DNA from: Salegentibacter tibetensis
Lineage (GTDB): Bacteria; Bacteroidota; Bacteroidia; Flavobacteriales; Flavobacteriaceae
Assembly (NCBI RefSeq): GCF_020164485.1
Contig: NZ_JAIQZA010000007.1
Location: forward strand, 1 to 64,000
DNA: 64,000 nt
Direction of reading: 5' to 3'
Numbering within the stretch: position 1 is the first letter of the stretch; each line of letters begins with the position of its first letter. The notes under the pieces were generated by a model. That model ran no database searches. It was given only the letters and a program-made list of their open reading frames with translations, and was not told where the DNA came from. This document shows positions 9,154-17,582 of the stretch, in pieces. The position numbers and the translations under genes were made by a program.

Positions 9154-10320
9154 TTAAGATTTAATAAACTCCTGTTCTAAGCTTTTGTATTCCTTTAACA
9201 AAATTTGCCAAAATTCTTTTCGTTCATAGTATTTACAGATCTCCTCGCGGGCATTAGCTGATAGCCTTTCAGTATAATTTTTATTTTCTACAAACAATTC
9301 CATGGCCTTAAGCAAAGCTGAAACATTTTTTGATGGAATTATAACCCCATTAACCCCTTCTAAAATAATTTCGTTGCAGCCATTAATATCGCTAACAATT
9401 GCGGGTAAGTTCATCGCGCCTGCCTGCATCACCACATTGGGAAAACCTTCGCGATAACTGGGAAATGCCAGCGCATTGGAAACAGCCAAATAAGGCCGCA
9501 CATCTTCCTGATAGCCGGTAGTAAAGATCTTTTCGTGATCCCTTATGGTTTTGAAAGTGTCTTCTTTTAAAGCATCCAGTTCTTTTTCAAAAGGCCCCAC
9601 CAGGAGCAGGGAAATGTTTTGATGCTTTCTTTGTAGTTTTCTGAAGGATTCTACCAGTTCATTAATTCCTTTTTCACTCACTAACCTCCCGATAAAAATA
9701 AAGACAAAATCCTCCTGGGGAATTCCCTGGGATTGCCTTTTATTCTTCTTTTGAGTATCCTCAAATTGGTAAGGATCAAAGTATTTAGTATCAATCCCGT
9801 TGGAACTTCCTTTCCCCAATACCTTTAGTTTACTTTCCTTTGCAAAGCCTTCTTTCAAAATAATTTCCCTTAAGCCCCTGGAGTTGGGATAAACTTTTGT
9901 CGCTAATTTATAAGTGAATTTCTCAACCTGATCCAGAACTTTTCGCTTCTTTCCTGTTGTTTCCATCAAAGGCAATCCCGCAACAGTATGCAGTCTTAAA
10001 GGCACCCCGGCCATCTTTGCCGCCAACATACCAACAATTCCGGCTTTGGGAGTGTGCGTATGAACAATCTCGGGTTTTTCTCTTTTAAAGAAGTTGTAAA
10101 GTTTCCAAACCGCTTTGAGGTCCTGAACCGGAGTAATCGCGCGGGTCATTTCTACCCAAAAGGTCTCCACTCCGTTTTTTCTACCGTACTTCTTCAAACG
10201 TTCTTTTTCGGCAGCCACCGCGGTTACCTCGTAATATTTACTCATAAAGCTTAGCTGCCCTTCCAGTAATTTTTCCAGAGAAAGTGGGATGGTGGTTATG
10301 CGGACGAGTTTTCTGGGCAT
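9154..10320 (-). CDS. GT4 glycosyltransferase (EpsD/PglA-like)
   Basis: A GT-B fold retaining glycosyltransferase, 388 residues, probably adding the first sugar to the lipid-linked primer because it is the gene directly upstream of pglC in the same run. Seen in the sequence: the N-terminal acceptor domain with IVHTHTPKAGIVGMLAA, the donor domain with VFIFIGRLVSEKGI, and the GT4 nucleotide-sugar motif FPSYREGFPNVVMQAGAMNLP. The donor sugar cannot be read from sequence. A Bacteroidota -7 box (10338-10345, minus strand) lies just upstream, so this gene may head the transcript running through pglC, pglD, pglE, pglF, wza and wzc. Confidence 0.9.
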   Translation of the reverse strand: MPRKLVRITTIPLSLEKLLEGQLSFMSKYYEVTAVAAEKERLKKYGRKNGVETFWVEMTRAITPVQDLKAVWKLYNFFKREKPEIVHTHTPKAGIVGMLAAKMAGVPLRLHTVAGLPLMETTGKKRKVLDQVEKFTYKLATKVYPNSRGLREIILKEGFAKESKLKVLGKGSSNGIDTKYFDPYQFEDTQKKNKRQSQGIPQEDFVFIFIGRLVSEKGINELVESFRKLQRKHQNISLLLVGPFEKELDALKEDTFKTIRDHEKIFTTGYQEDVRPYLAVSNALAFPSYREGFPNVVMQAGAMNLPAIVSDINGCNEIILEGVNGVIIPSKNVSALLKAMELFVENKNYTERLSANAREEICKYYERKEFWQILLKEYKSLEQEFIKS

Positions 10321-10337
10321 AAGATTAGTTTGGGAAG

Positions 10338-10345
10338 CAAAACTA
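10338..10345 (-). promoter_or_regulatory. Possible -7 promoter box
   Basis: On the minus strand this reads TAGTTTTG, matching the Bacteroidota -7 consensus TAnnTTTG, about 18 nt before the ATG of the gene ending at 9154. No clear TTG lies at -33, so support is partial. Confidence 0.4.
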
Positions 10346-10550
10346 AACTTTTTTAAAAGTATTTATCTGAAATTAATGTTAACGAAAAGAGGCTGTTTGA
10401 AAGATTTAATTTTCATCAGGCTGAACCTGCCCATCCGTTCAGGCGGGCTTGTTTCAGACTTTATCCCGAATTAACTTCGGGATTCTAACATGTCTTAATT
10501 CCAACATCTTAGACCCCCGATAAAAAGTCGGGGCAAGCTCTGAAATAAAT

Positions 10551-11330
10551 TACCATTGACGTTTTTATAAAACCCTGATATTTAGGTTTGTTTTTTATAT
10601 TTTTATAATTCAAAAAGAAACTTACCTAGTTTGGAAGTTTACTTTTTCATTTTTTGCATGTATTCCTCTCACTAAGTTCGTCGGATACAAGTAAAACGAA
10701 CCAAAACCCGCCTGAACGGACGGGCAGGAAGGGCGTCCTATGTGGAGGTGTTTTTTTGGCAACTGCCTTCCTCTCCCTTTTGGTCGTCGGAGGCAGAAAA
10801 AATCGTAAATCAGCAGCTAAATTTTTTCCAGGGTCCATCGACTCCGCTCAGTACAAGCTTTCAAAATTATTAAAGCTGCTGATTTTCTACACTCACACAC
10901 GGAGTTTAAAACTCGCTAAGCTCGACCAAAGGAAAAATGCAATCATTGACAGAGATAGATTTTATTATTTATTATAGAGTTAAAGAGTAGGTATATAATA
11001 ATTAGTAAAAAATTTAAGTGGCCTATCGAAAATTGATCGTGAAATTTGAAGGGAGATGTCGTTTAAATTTTCTGCTGTTTGAGCGACACGTCTTTTTCTC
11101 GTTGCTCATATTTTCCCGCGAGTTCAGAAAATTTAGACATCGAACGAAAAATTTAGATCAATTTTCGTAAGCCTAGATTTTTTGGTTCTTTTTCATCAAT
11201 GGAAAAAGAACAGAACACCAATTTATTTCAGCCTCATTAATAAATTCAATAATATCATATTTATCTGTCATTTTCCTACGCTAGATAACTTCTTTATCAC
11301 GGGTCTCAGGGTGACGAGTTAAAGATCTTT
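10551..11330 (+). repeat. Composite of type A and type B hairpin elements
   Basis: Begins with the A start TACCATTGAC (10551) and continues as A to about 10925. Before the usual A terminus it enters a B element (ATTGACAGAGATAG near 10946) and ends with the shared terminus TGTCATTTTCCTACGCTAG...GGGTCTCAGGGTGACG (to about 11322). A 22 bp GC-rich palindromic repeat (near 10709-10730) is nested inside the A part and absent from A copies 1, 3 and 4, indicating later insertion. Confidence 0.75.
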
Positions 11331-11365
11331 TCAGACAGCCTCTTAAGCCTGGTATATATTGCAAT

Positions 11366-12337
11366 TTAATCTGGCACCACCCTTATAGTCAATTGAACTG
11401 AATCTGTACAATCTCCATCTGTTATGGTGTAGGTGGTGGTGTAATCTCCAACCGGATTATCTGTAGCATTAAAGGCATCTATCAAATTCCAGATGGAAGG
11501 ATCAAACACTCCATCACGAGGAACTCCACTAGCCAAAAGACTGAGATAAAGTTTTCTAACCTCGTCCCAACTTGGTAAGGCCGCTGCTTCAGATACACTC
11601 ATTTCTTTTAGATTATCAGGCCCCGCATCTAAGCCATCGCATACTGGCTCCTGCTGCTCATCTGGAATAACGTTTACAGTTAATAGTACTGAATCACTGC
11701 AATCCCCCTCGGTAATGGTATAAGTTGTAGTATATGCTCCAATAGCATCTTCAGCGGCATTAAAAGCATTGATAATATCCCAAATTGAGGGATCAAACGC
11801 TCCAGCCCTGGGCACACCGGATGCTAGTAGATTCAAATATAACTTACGGACTTCATCCCAGCTCTCAATTGCAGTTGCCTCTGAAAGACTGATACTGGTG
11901 GAATTATCCGGACCTGCATCTACACCCTCACATACGGGTTCCTGTTGTTCATCAGGAACTACGGTAATTGTTAATACTACCGAATCAGTGCAGTCCCCCT
12001 CTAAATAATAAGTGGTAGAATATTCCCCTAATGGATCTTCAGCATCATTGAAAGCATCGATAATATCCCAAATCGAAGGATCAAATGTTCCATCCCTGGG
12101 CACTCCCGGGGATAAAAGACTTAAATATAATTTTCGAACCTCATCCCAGCTTTCTATAGCCACGGCTTCAGAATAACTAATGGATTTTGAATTATCGGAT
12201 CCTGCACATCCCACATCGTCTGTTATGAAATCAATCTCCTGAACTTTCTGGAAATTAATTTCTTCATCTATTGGATCTACTGAACAGGCAGTAAATAAAA
12301 ACCCAATGATTAATAAGTAAAGTAGCTTTGCTTTCAT
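11366..12337 (-). CDS. Lipoprotein with three tandem copies of a ~95-residue surface-repeat domain
   Basis: I do not recognise a named family. The 323-residue protein has a lipoprotein signal (basic start, hydrophobic core, lipobox FTAC), then a short linker and three near-identical modules. Each module runs from a cysteine and a DNS/DNL turn, through SEA..IESWDEVRKLYLSLL, GVPRDGTFDPSIWDII.AFN, and TTTYTI..GDCTDSVQLT to VVPDEQQEPVC, and the protein stops right after the third VVPD. The paired cysteines in each module suggest a disulfide or a turn outside the cytoplasm. The same module occurs once in the next gene (12981-13757). From memory it resembles repeats of large Bacteroidota cell-surface adhesins, which is unverified. 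A role in anchoring or interacting with the polysaccharide is inference from location only. Confidence 0.8.
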   Translation of the reverse strand: MKAKLLYLLIIGFLFTACSVDPIDEEINFQKVQEIDFITDDVGCAGSDNSKSISYSEAVAIESWDEVRKLYLSLLSPGVPRDGTFDPSIWDIIDAFNDAEDPLGEYSTTYYLEGDCTDSVVLTITVVPDEQQEPVCEGVDAGPDNSTSISLSEATAIESWDEVRKLYLNLLASGVPRAGAFDPSIWDIINAFNAAEDAIGAYTTTYTITEGDCSDSVLLTVNVIPDEQQEPVCDGLDAGPDNLKEMSVSEAAALPSWDEVRKLYLSLLASGVPRDGVFDPSIWNLIDAFNATDNPVGDYTTTYTITDGDCTDSVQLTIRVVPD

Positions 12338-12980
12338 AGCTGTTTGTATTTAAAATGGTTACCTAAATTTACCACTTAAAACCCATGAATTTTCAGCTAA
12401 TCGTTATAGCGTAGAAATACTTGTTAATATAATTTGGCGTAGGATTTTGTATTTTATTTTGGAGGAATTTGTAAAATTTTTGTAAGGATGAGGCTGTCTG
12501 GAAAGTTTTTCAATCATTATTCTGTCCCGAAAGTTTTCGGGATTGTGTCAGAACCTAAGATATTGGCAATCAAACAAGTTAGAATCCCGAAGTAAATTCG
12601 GGATAAAGTCTGAAACAAGTTACCATTGACGTATTTTTAAAACCCTGATATTTAGGTTTGTTTTTTTATAATTCAAAAAGCAACTTACCTGGTTTGGAAG
12701 TTTCCTTTTTCATTTTTTGCTCGCCCAAAAAACGAAACAAAAAAGTGCGCCCTATGTGGAGGTGTTTTTTTGGCAACAAGGTCAAAAAATCGCAAATCAG
12801 CAGCTAAATTTTTTCCAGGGCTTCAAAAATTATTAACGCTGCTGATTTGCTACACTCACACACGGAGTTTAAAACTCGCTATGCTCGAAACGTCATTTTC
12901 CTACGCTAGATAAAATTCTTTATCACGGGTCTCAGCTTGACGAAATCCAGACAGCTTCTTTTGAAGATATTCAAGATTTT
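12338..12980. repeat. Gene-free region with type A element, copy 3
   Basis: No gene. After about 130 bp of AT-rich leader for the lipoprotein gene, there are palindromes with CCCGAAAG/CTTTCGGG-like and TCCCGAA/TTCGGGA arms (12530-12605), then a type A element from TACCATTGAC (12621) to CTCAGCTTGACG (12942). In this copy the GCAAATCAGCAGC / GCTGCTGATTTGC arms are perfect over 13 bp. It lacks the segment between TTGGCAAC and AAAAAATCGC that copies 1 and 2 carry. Confidence 0.75.
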
Positions 12981-13757
12981 TCAATCAGGGATTACCCGCA
13001 GGGTCAGTTCTACTGAGTCTGAACACTCGCCGGTTCCTAAAGTATAGATGGTAGTATAATCGCCCAATTTAGATTCCCGACCCGGATCATTAAAGTCATT
13101 TATAATATCCCATATACTCGGTTCGTATGTTCCGTTATTACGGTCTACCCCAGCATCCAGCATTCCTGCATAAACTTTCCTAACCGCATCCCAGCTGGGT
13201 AAAGCTTCAGCATCTGAAATACTTATTTCCCTCATTTGATCGGTTCCGGCATAGAAAGAAAATTCTTTAACCTCATATTCAGCATAGCTCCAGTCTCCCT
13301 CTTCGCCGGCTATATCTCCGGCCCATCCCTTAAATTTATCTGTCGGGGATTCCATTACCGCATAAGCTGCCATTAAAAAAGAATCAGGGACTTCGTCTAA
13401 AGGAAATGTAATTTCGGTTTCATAGGTATTATCATCATAATTATATTTATGTTCCATTCTACCCGGAATAAGACCAATTTTATTTAAAGGAAAATCTTCA
13501 AGTCTTTCTGCAAAGTGAAGATTAAGTTTTTTAAGGGAGTAATTTTGCTTTGAACTAAATTTAATTGAAAGATAATCATAGAAACTACGGACTTCGAGTT
13601 GCCCCACCTCATCAAATTCAAAAGAATAAATTGAACACCCATCCCGTTCTATAAGCAGATCGAGCTCATTAAGTTCAGATTCATTTACAGGTTGGTCTTC
13701 TACGCTGCAGGACGACAAAAAAGCCGCCATACAAACCAAAATAAGAACATTTTTCAT
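12981..13757 (-). CDS. Lipoprotein with a unique N-terminal domain and one C-terminal surface-repeat module
   Basis: A 258-residue predicted lipoprotein (lipobox LSSC after a hydrophobic start). Residues 25-165 are an unrecognised, probably beta-rich domain. The last 90 residues (from AGTDQMREISISDAEALPSWD to TLRVIPD) are one copy of the module found three times in the neighbouring lipoprotein: SWDAVRKVYAGMLDAGV, EPSIWDIINDFN, GDYTTIYTLGTGECSDSVELT. Both proteins end exactly at the V.PD boundary and neither has a T9SS C-terminal sorting domain. The pair are therefore paralogous or domain-shuffled and probably displayed on the same membrane. Function unknown. Confidence 0.78.
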   Translation of the reverse strand: MKNVLILVCMAAFLSSCSVEDQPVNESELNELDLLIERDGCSIYSFEFDEVGQLEVRSFYDYLSIKFSSKQNYSLKKLNLHFAERLEDFPLNKIGLIPGRMEHKYNYDDNTYETEITFPLDEVPDSFLMAAYAVMESPTDKFKGWAGDIAGEEGDWSYAEYEVKEFSFYAGTDQMREISISDAEALPSWDAVRKVYAGMLDAGVDRNNGTYEPSIWDIINDFNDPGRESKLGDYTTIYTLGTGECSDSVELTLRVIPD

Positions 13758-14166
13758 AAGTTTTATTTTAAGAAATGACTGGCCGTTAAAACACCTAACA
13801 AGTAATTTAAATTGAAAATTGCCTCGTCGAGTGCCATCTCGACTATGTACTGGCGGGCAGTCGAGACGTTTTTGTTTGACCCTTCGACTAAAGCTTGCCT
13901 TGAGCGAAGTCGAAAGGCTCAGGGTGACAAAAACTGATATTAGGGATTTAAACGGATATACATTTTTATGTTAAACAAATGAAATTTAGAGCCTTACTTT
14001 AATATTTTAAACTATTTTTAAAATTATTCGTTAAAATTTCATTCTGCTCTGTCCAAAAACAAATCTTTCCTTTTTCTTCCTACAAAAAGAGGAAGAAACC
14101 GATTATCGTTTGAAACAATTTTAAAACCGGTATCTTTGAAAAGACATTGGATAGACATAAAAATCG
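13758..14166. other. Divergent intergenic region with palindromic repeat and promoter
   Basis: Separates the minus-strand lipoprotein from a plus-strand acetyltransferase gene. Between about 13818 and 13935 lies a repeat with GTCGAGA/TCTCGAC and TCGAC/GTCGA arms, ending in GGCTCAGGGTGACAAAAAC. The same core is found in the insertion that splits the four-helix-bundle gene (43010-43156). The promoter for the plus-strand pair is at 14109-14138. Confidence 0.6.
14109..14138 (+). promoter_or_regulatory. Bacteroidota-type promoter for the 14167-15770 pair
   Basis: TTTG (14109-14112), 18 nt spacer, TATCTTTG (14131-14138): a good fit to the Bacteroidota TTTG / TAnnTTTG promoter. Transcription would begin near 14145, about 20 nt before the ATG at 14167. 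Confidence 0.7.
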
Positions 14167-14826
14167 ATGAAGAAAAATTTAATAATTTACGGAGTAGGGA
14201 AATTTGCCGAATATGTTGGCTATGTGTTTGAAAATGATAGTCAGTATAAGGTTATTGGATATTGTATTGAAGAAGAATTCTGGAAGGAAAATACATTCTT
14301 TAATAAGCCCCTAACCATTTTTGATAGTTTAGATAGTGAATTCTCCCCGGAAGACCATTCACTTTTTATTGCAGTTGGGAGCAATAAGATAAGAGAGCGA
14401 ATTTACAACAGGGCTGCCAAAATGGGATATGAATTCGCCTCATATATCTCATCTAAATCCAGCCATTGGGAAAACCTTGAAACAGGAAAAAATGTTTTTA
14501 TTGATGAAGGCTGTACATTACAGCCATTTATCAAAATTGGAAACAATACAATAATATTTGCTTCAAATATTGGTCATCACAGTATTATTGGAAATCATTC
14601 TCTATTGAGTGTAGTAACCACAGGAGGGAATGTATCTATTGGTGATGATTGCAACATAGGTTTAAATTGTAGTATTAAACAAAATATTTCGATTTCCAAT
14701 AATACGATTATTGGAATGGGTTGTGTTATCGAAAAAGATATTTTAGAACCCTCGGTATATACCCATAAAGGAACCATAAAAAGAGATTTAGACCCTGAAA
14801 AAATCTCCAGATTATTTCTTAAATAA
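14167..14826 (+). CDS. NeuD/PglD-like hexapeptide sugar acyltransferase
   Basis: A 219-residue acyltransferase with an N-terminal Rossmann-like domain (IYGVGKFAEYVGYVFE) and a C-terminal left-handed beta-helix with hexapeptide repeats (IGNNTIIFASNIGHHSIIGN, IGDDCNIGLNCSIKQNISI). Compared with PglD at 7897-8499 it is more divergent and has a different active-site context; a candidate catalytic His is in IGHHSIIGN. It starts a two-gene plus-strand operon with the GT2 gene, whose ATG shares its stop (TAATG). Probably acylates a sugar in this repeat unit, perhaps the one transferred by its partner; substrate unknown. Confidence 0.82.
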   Translation: MKKNLIIYGVGKFAEYVGYVFENDSQYKVIGYCIEEEFWKENTFFNKPLTIFDSLDSEFSPEDHSLFIAVGSNKIRERIYNRAAKMGYEFASYISSKSSHWENLETGKNVFIDEGCTLQPFIKIGNNTIIFASNIGHHSIIGNHSLLSVVTTGGNVSIGDDCNIGLNCSIKQNISISNNTIIGMGCVIEKDILEPSVYTHKGTIKRDLDPEKISRLFLK

Positions 14827-15770
14827 TGAATTTTTTAAGCTTTAGGAAAAAATATCAGAAGACTGAAGTGGAACACTTTCCCCATCAGGTTTCTTCCAAT
14901 CCCTTAGTTTCGGTTTTGGTCCAAACTTATAATCATGAGGCTTATATAGCAGAATGCCTGGATGGAATTTTAAATCAGAAAACCGATTTTGATTTCGAGA
15001 TATTGTTAGGCGAAGATGCTTCTACAGATAATACCAGAGAAATATGTATTGATTATGCCAGGAAATATCCGGAAAAGATCAAATTGTTTCTTCATCATCC
15101 ATCCAATAAAATTAAGGTGATGGGCATTAATACCGGGAATTTTAACGCCTTTTATAATTACTATCAGTCAAGGGGTGAATTTATCGCATTTTGCGAAGGA
15201 GATGATTTCTGGAAAGACCCTTTTAAGCTTCAAAAGCAGGTAGATTTTCTTAAAGTTAATCCTGAATTTGTCCTAACCTACCATAAATTTGAAGAGAAAT
15301 ATGAGTCCTCATCCGACCAAGGAGACCGGGCCCTTTTAGAGCAACCTGAAAAGGACCTCACAAAAGAAGAATTATCTGGGCTTATTTATCTTCCTTTGCT
15401 TTCTAGCGTTTGCTTTCGTAAATGTTTCGGGGAACTTCCGGAAGAAATGATTCAGGTTATCAATGTGGATAGTTTTCTAATTAGTCTTTTAGGAAACTCA
15501 GGTAAGGCTAAATTTCAGCCAGAAATTGAAGCTTCAGTATATCGAAGACATTCAGGGGGTATTTGGACAAAAAAAAACAGGGAGACCCAGTTATTAACCA
15601 AGATCCTGACTTTTCAAAAATTAGCCTGTTTTTATAAAGATAAAGACGAAAGCTTAATAGCCAGATTTCAAGGAAAACTTAAAAAAACACGAAAAATGCT
15701 TTTAGTGTTATATTTAAAAGGAATGAAACCATTTAAGGCAGTGCAATTTTATTTAAATCAGTCTGAATAG
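14826..15770 (+). CDS. GT2 family glycosyltransferase
   Basis: A GT-A fold glycosyltransferase of 314 residues. The N-terminal half has the family signature: SVLVQTYNHEAYIAECLDGI, the nucleotide-contacting Asp in LLGEDASTDNTREIC, and the metal-binding DxD-like GEFIAFCEGDDFWKDP. The WKDP motif after the acidic pair is common in Bacteroidota EPS GT2 enzymes. The start codon overlaps the acyltransferase stop, so translation is coupled. It ends 2 bp before the convergent GT2 gene (stop at 15773), with no room for a terminator between them. Donor and acceptor unknown. Confidence 0.88.
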   Translation: MNFLSFRKKYQKTEVEHFPHQVSSNPLVSVLVQTYNHEAYIAECLDGILNQKTDFDFEILLGEDASTDNTREICIDYARKYPEKIKLFLHHPSNKIKVMGINTGNFNAFYNYYQSRGEFIAFCEGDDFWKDPFKLQKQVDFLKVNPEFVLTYHKFEEKYESSSDQGDRALLEQPEKDLTKEELSGLIYLPLLSSVCFRKCFGELPEEMIQVINVDSFLISLLGNSGKAKFQPEIEASVYRRHSGGIWTKKNRETQLLTKILTFQKLACFYKDKDESLIARFQGKLKKTRKMLLVLYLKGMKPFKAVQFYLNQSE

Positions 15771-15772
15771 TT

Positions 15773-16618
15773 TTAAAGGTTCAAGCCCAGCCAAAGACTT
15801 TTTATAAAAGCTTTCAAATATAAAGGTCTTAAACTCCAGGCTTGCCGATAAAGCTTCAAAGCCTCCCTTTTATTTCCTGATTTTTCATTTAAGTAAGCTA
15901 ATTGGTACTTCAGCCTGGAATGAGAATAGGAGTCATTTTTATATTTTTCCTTGTGTTTGCAAAGAAGATAGGTGTTGGATTTCAATTTATTGTGAATGGA
16001 ATCACTCGATCTGTTTTGGGTTTGAATACTATAAAAAAGAAAGCCTTGGTTAAGAATTTTAATTTTCAGTTTTTCCAGGTTCGCAATCCTTATTCCCAAC
16101 TCATAATTTTCTCCAAAAGAGATCTTTGGATCGAAACCTCCTGCCTGTAAAAAAACTTCTTTCTTATAGCAAACACTACCCGCCAGAAATGTCGCCTTAA
16201 TATTATTATAGATTTTTTCAAGTTTCTGAGGTTTCCAAACTGAAGATTTTCCGTCGATCAATTTCGAAACCTGCCAGCATATCAGGTCGTAACTGGTATA
16301 ATCAACTTCATTTAATCTGGAAATAAGTCCGGGTAAAAATTTGTCATCTGAATCCAGGAAAATAATATAATCTCCCCGGCTTAATTCTACTCCTTTATTT
16401 CTAGCGGCAGAAACCCCTGCTTTTTTTTGAAAATAATATTTAATCTTTTTGTCTGAAAGATGTTTGGCTATTAGCTGTCTGGTATCATCAGTTGAGCCGT
16501 CATCTATAATTATAAGTTCCCAATTGCCGGCGGTCTGATTAATAACACTCTCCAGGGCAACAGGAAGCATATGCGCCCGATTAAAGGCAGGAATAATAAT
16601 AGAGATCAAACTATTCAT
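15773..16618 (-). CDS. GT2 family glycosyltransferase
   Basis: A 281-residue inverting GT-A enzyme. Motifs: SIIIPAFNRAHMLPVALESVI, LIIIDDGSTDDTRQLI (UDP-binding Asp), the SAARNKGVELSRG loop, and the DxD motif YIIFLDSDDKFLPG. It follows the deacetylase gene by 4 bp on the minus strand, so the two are likely co-transcribed, and it converges on the plus-strand GT2 gene. The short C-terminal region is basic and hydrophobic (LRPLYLKAFIKSLWLGL), suggesting membrane association. Confidence 0.9.
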   Translation of the reverse strand: MNSLISIIIPAFNRAHMLPVALESVINQTAGNWELIIIDDGSTDDTRQLIAKHLSDKKIKYYFQKKAGVSAARNKGVELSRGDYIIFLDSDDKFLPGLISRLNEVDYTSYDLICWQVSKLIDGKSSVWKPQKLEKIYNNIKATFLAGSVCYKKEVFLQAGGFDPKISFGENYELGIRIANLEKLKIKILNQGFLFYSIQTQNRSSDSIHNKLKSNTYLLCKHKEKYKNDSYSHSRLKYQLAYLNEKSGNKREALKLYRQAWSLRPLYLKAFIKSLWLGLNL

Positions 16619-16622
16619 ATAA

Positions 16623-17582
16623 CTATTTTACAGCCTTCTTTGCAACCTCCATCATACTTAAAGATTCAAAATTAAATTCGTTTTTAAGAGATTTGAAATG
16701 TTCCAGGATAAATTTGAGTTCCTGCAGGTTCTTTTCGGGCTTATCTCCGAAGTTATGCGGATGCCACCATAAATGATAGATTTCTTTGTTTTTAGCTGCT
16801 GAATTTAATTCAGATTTTATCCTTTTAATACGTGCCTTATCGAGAAAATCATTTCCACTATTTGGCCTTAGCAATCTGCTTGCTTTTTGTCCGGTAATTC
16901 CGGGAGATATTTTAGGAGTATTCTGGTAGGATTTATTATTCAGGCCAATATAAGCATCTCCTGTTCTAAATATTTTATGCTGAAGACTGTCCTGCTGGGT
17001 ATTCTTCCAGTACCAAACATCCGGATTGGTCCTCACGGTACTTAAGCCGATCTCCCTGCATACTTCCAGATAGTTTGAATTATACTGATTTCGGGGAAAT
17101 ACCAGAGATTTCAACCTAATTCCAAATTTCTCTGCGAGCTCCCTGGATTTTTCCAGGTCGGCCTTAAAGCTTTCCGGCGTTTGCCCCGGTTCAAGGCAGT
17201 AATAATGGGAGTAAGTATGAGTACCTATCTCCTGCCCTCGTGTTTCTTTAATCCTTTTTATAAGATCAGGAGCAAAACAAAGCGCTTCGGTTTCTTTACT
17301 TTGCATAGATTTCCCGTATAAATATGCAGAAAGCTTCTCATTATCATATTCGGGCAGTATCTCTGGAATATTTTGATTCCACTCTTCCCAGTTCTCATTA
17401 AATAACATGCCTACTGTAGCCCAGGTACAGGATATCTCATATTCTTCAAAAAGTTCAAGGATTACCGGAATTAGCTTCCGGGTATTCTGAAAATACTCTT
17501 TCTTTTCCCTCCAATCCACCTTATCAAACACCCCCCACAGCAGTTCAAAATCCAATGATATTACTAAAGTACCGTTTTCCAT
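16623..17582 (-). CDS. Polysaccharide deacetylase (NodB-like, CE4)
   Basis: A 319-residue NodB-homology protein. The first motif is VISLDFELLWGVFDKVDW, where the catalytic and metal Asp sits in a DFE rather than the usual DDG context. The zinc HxxxH motif is in GTHTYSHYY, and a late motif HLWWHPHNF supplies the C-terminal histidine. There is no signal peptide, so it would act in the cytoplasm on a lipid-linked sugar or repeat unit, removing N- or O-acetyl groups. A second deacetylase (28901-29662) is of a different subtype. The GT2 gene follows after 4 bp. Confidence 0.82.
   Translation of the reverse strand: MENGTLVISLDFELLWGVFDKVDWREKKEYFQNTRKLIPVILELFEEYEISCTWATVGMLFNENWEEWNQNIPEILPEYDNEKLSAYLYGKSMQSKETEALCFAPDLIKRIKETRGQEIGTHTYSHYYCLEPGQTPESFKADLEKSRELAEKFGIRLKSLVFPRNQYNSNYLEVCREIGLSTVRTNPDVWYWKNTQQDSLQHKIFRTGDAYIGLNNKSYQNTPKISPGITGQKASRLLRPNSGNDFLDKARIKRIKSELNSAAKNKEIYHLWWHPHNFGDKPEKNLQELKFILEHFKSLKNEFNFESLSMMEVAKKAVK

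Larger units (their letters stand above)
10321..11365. repeat. Gene-free region holding an A-B composite hairpin element
   Basis: No gene is supported. A GC-rich palindrome (near 10424-10447) and an IR with CCCGAA/TTCGGG (10465-10483) are followed by a type A element that runs straight into a type B element. An open frame of about 100 codons across the A part (10654-10977) has counterparts only in other copies of the repeat, and its reading varies with repeat indels. Confidence 0.75.
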
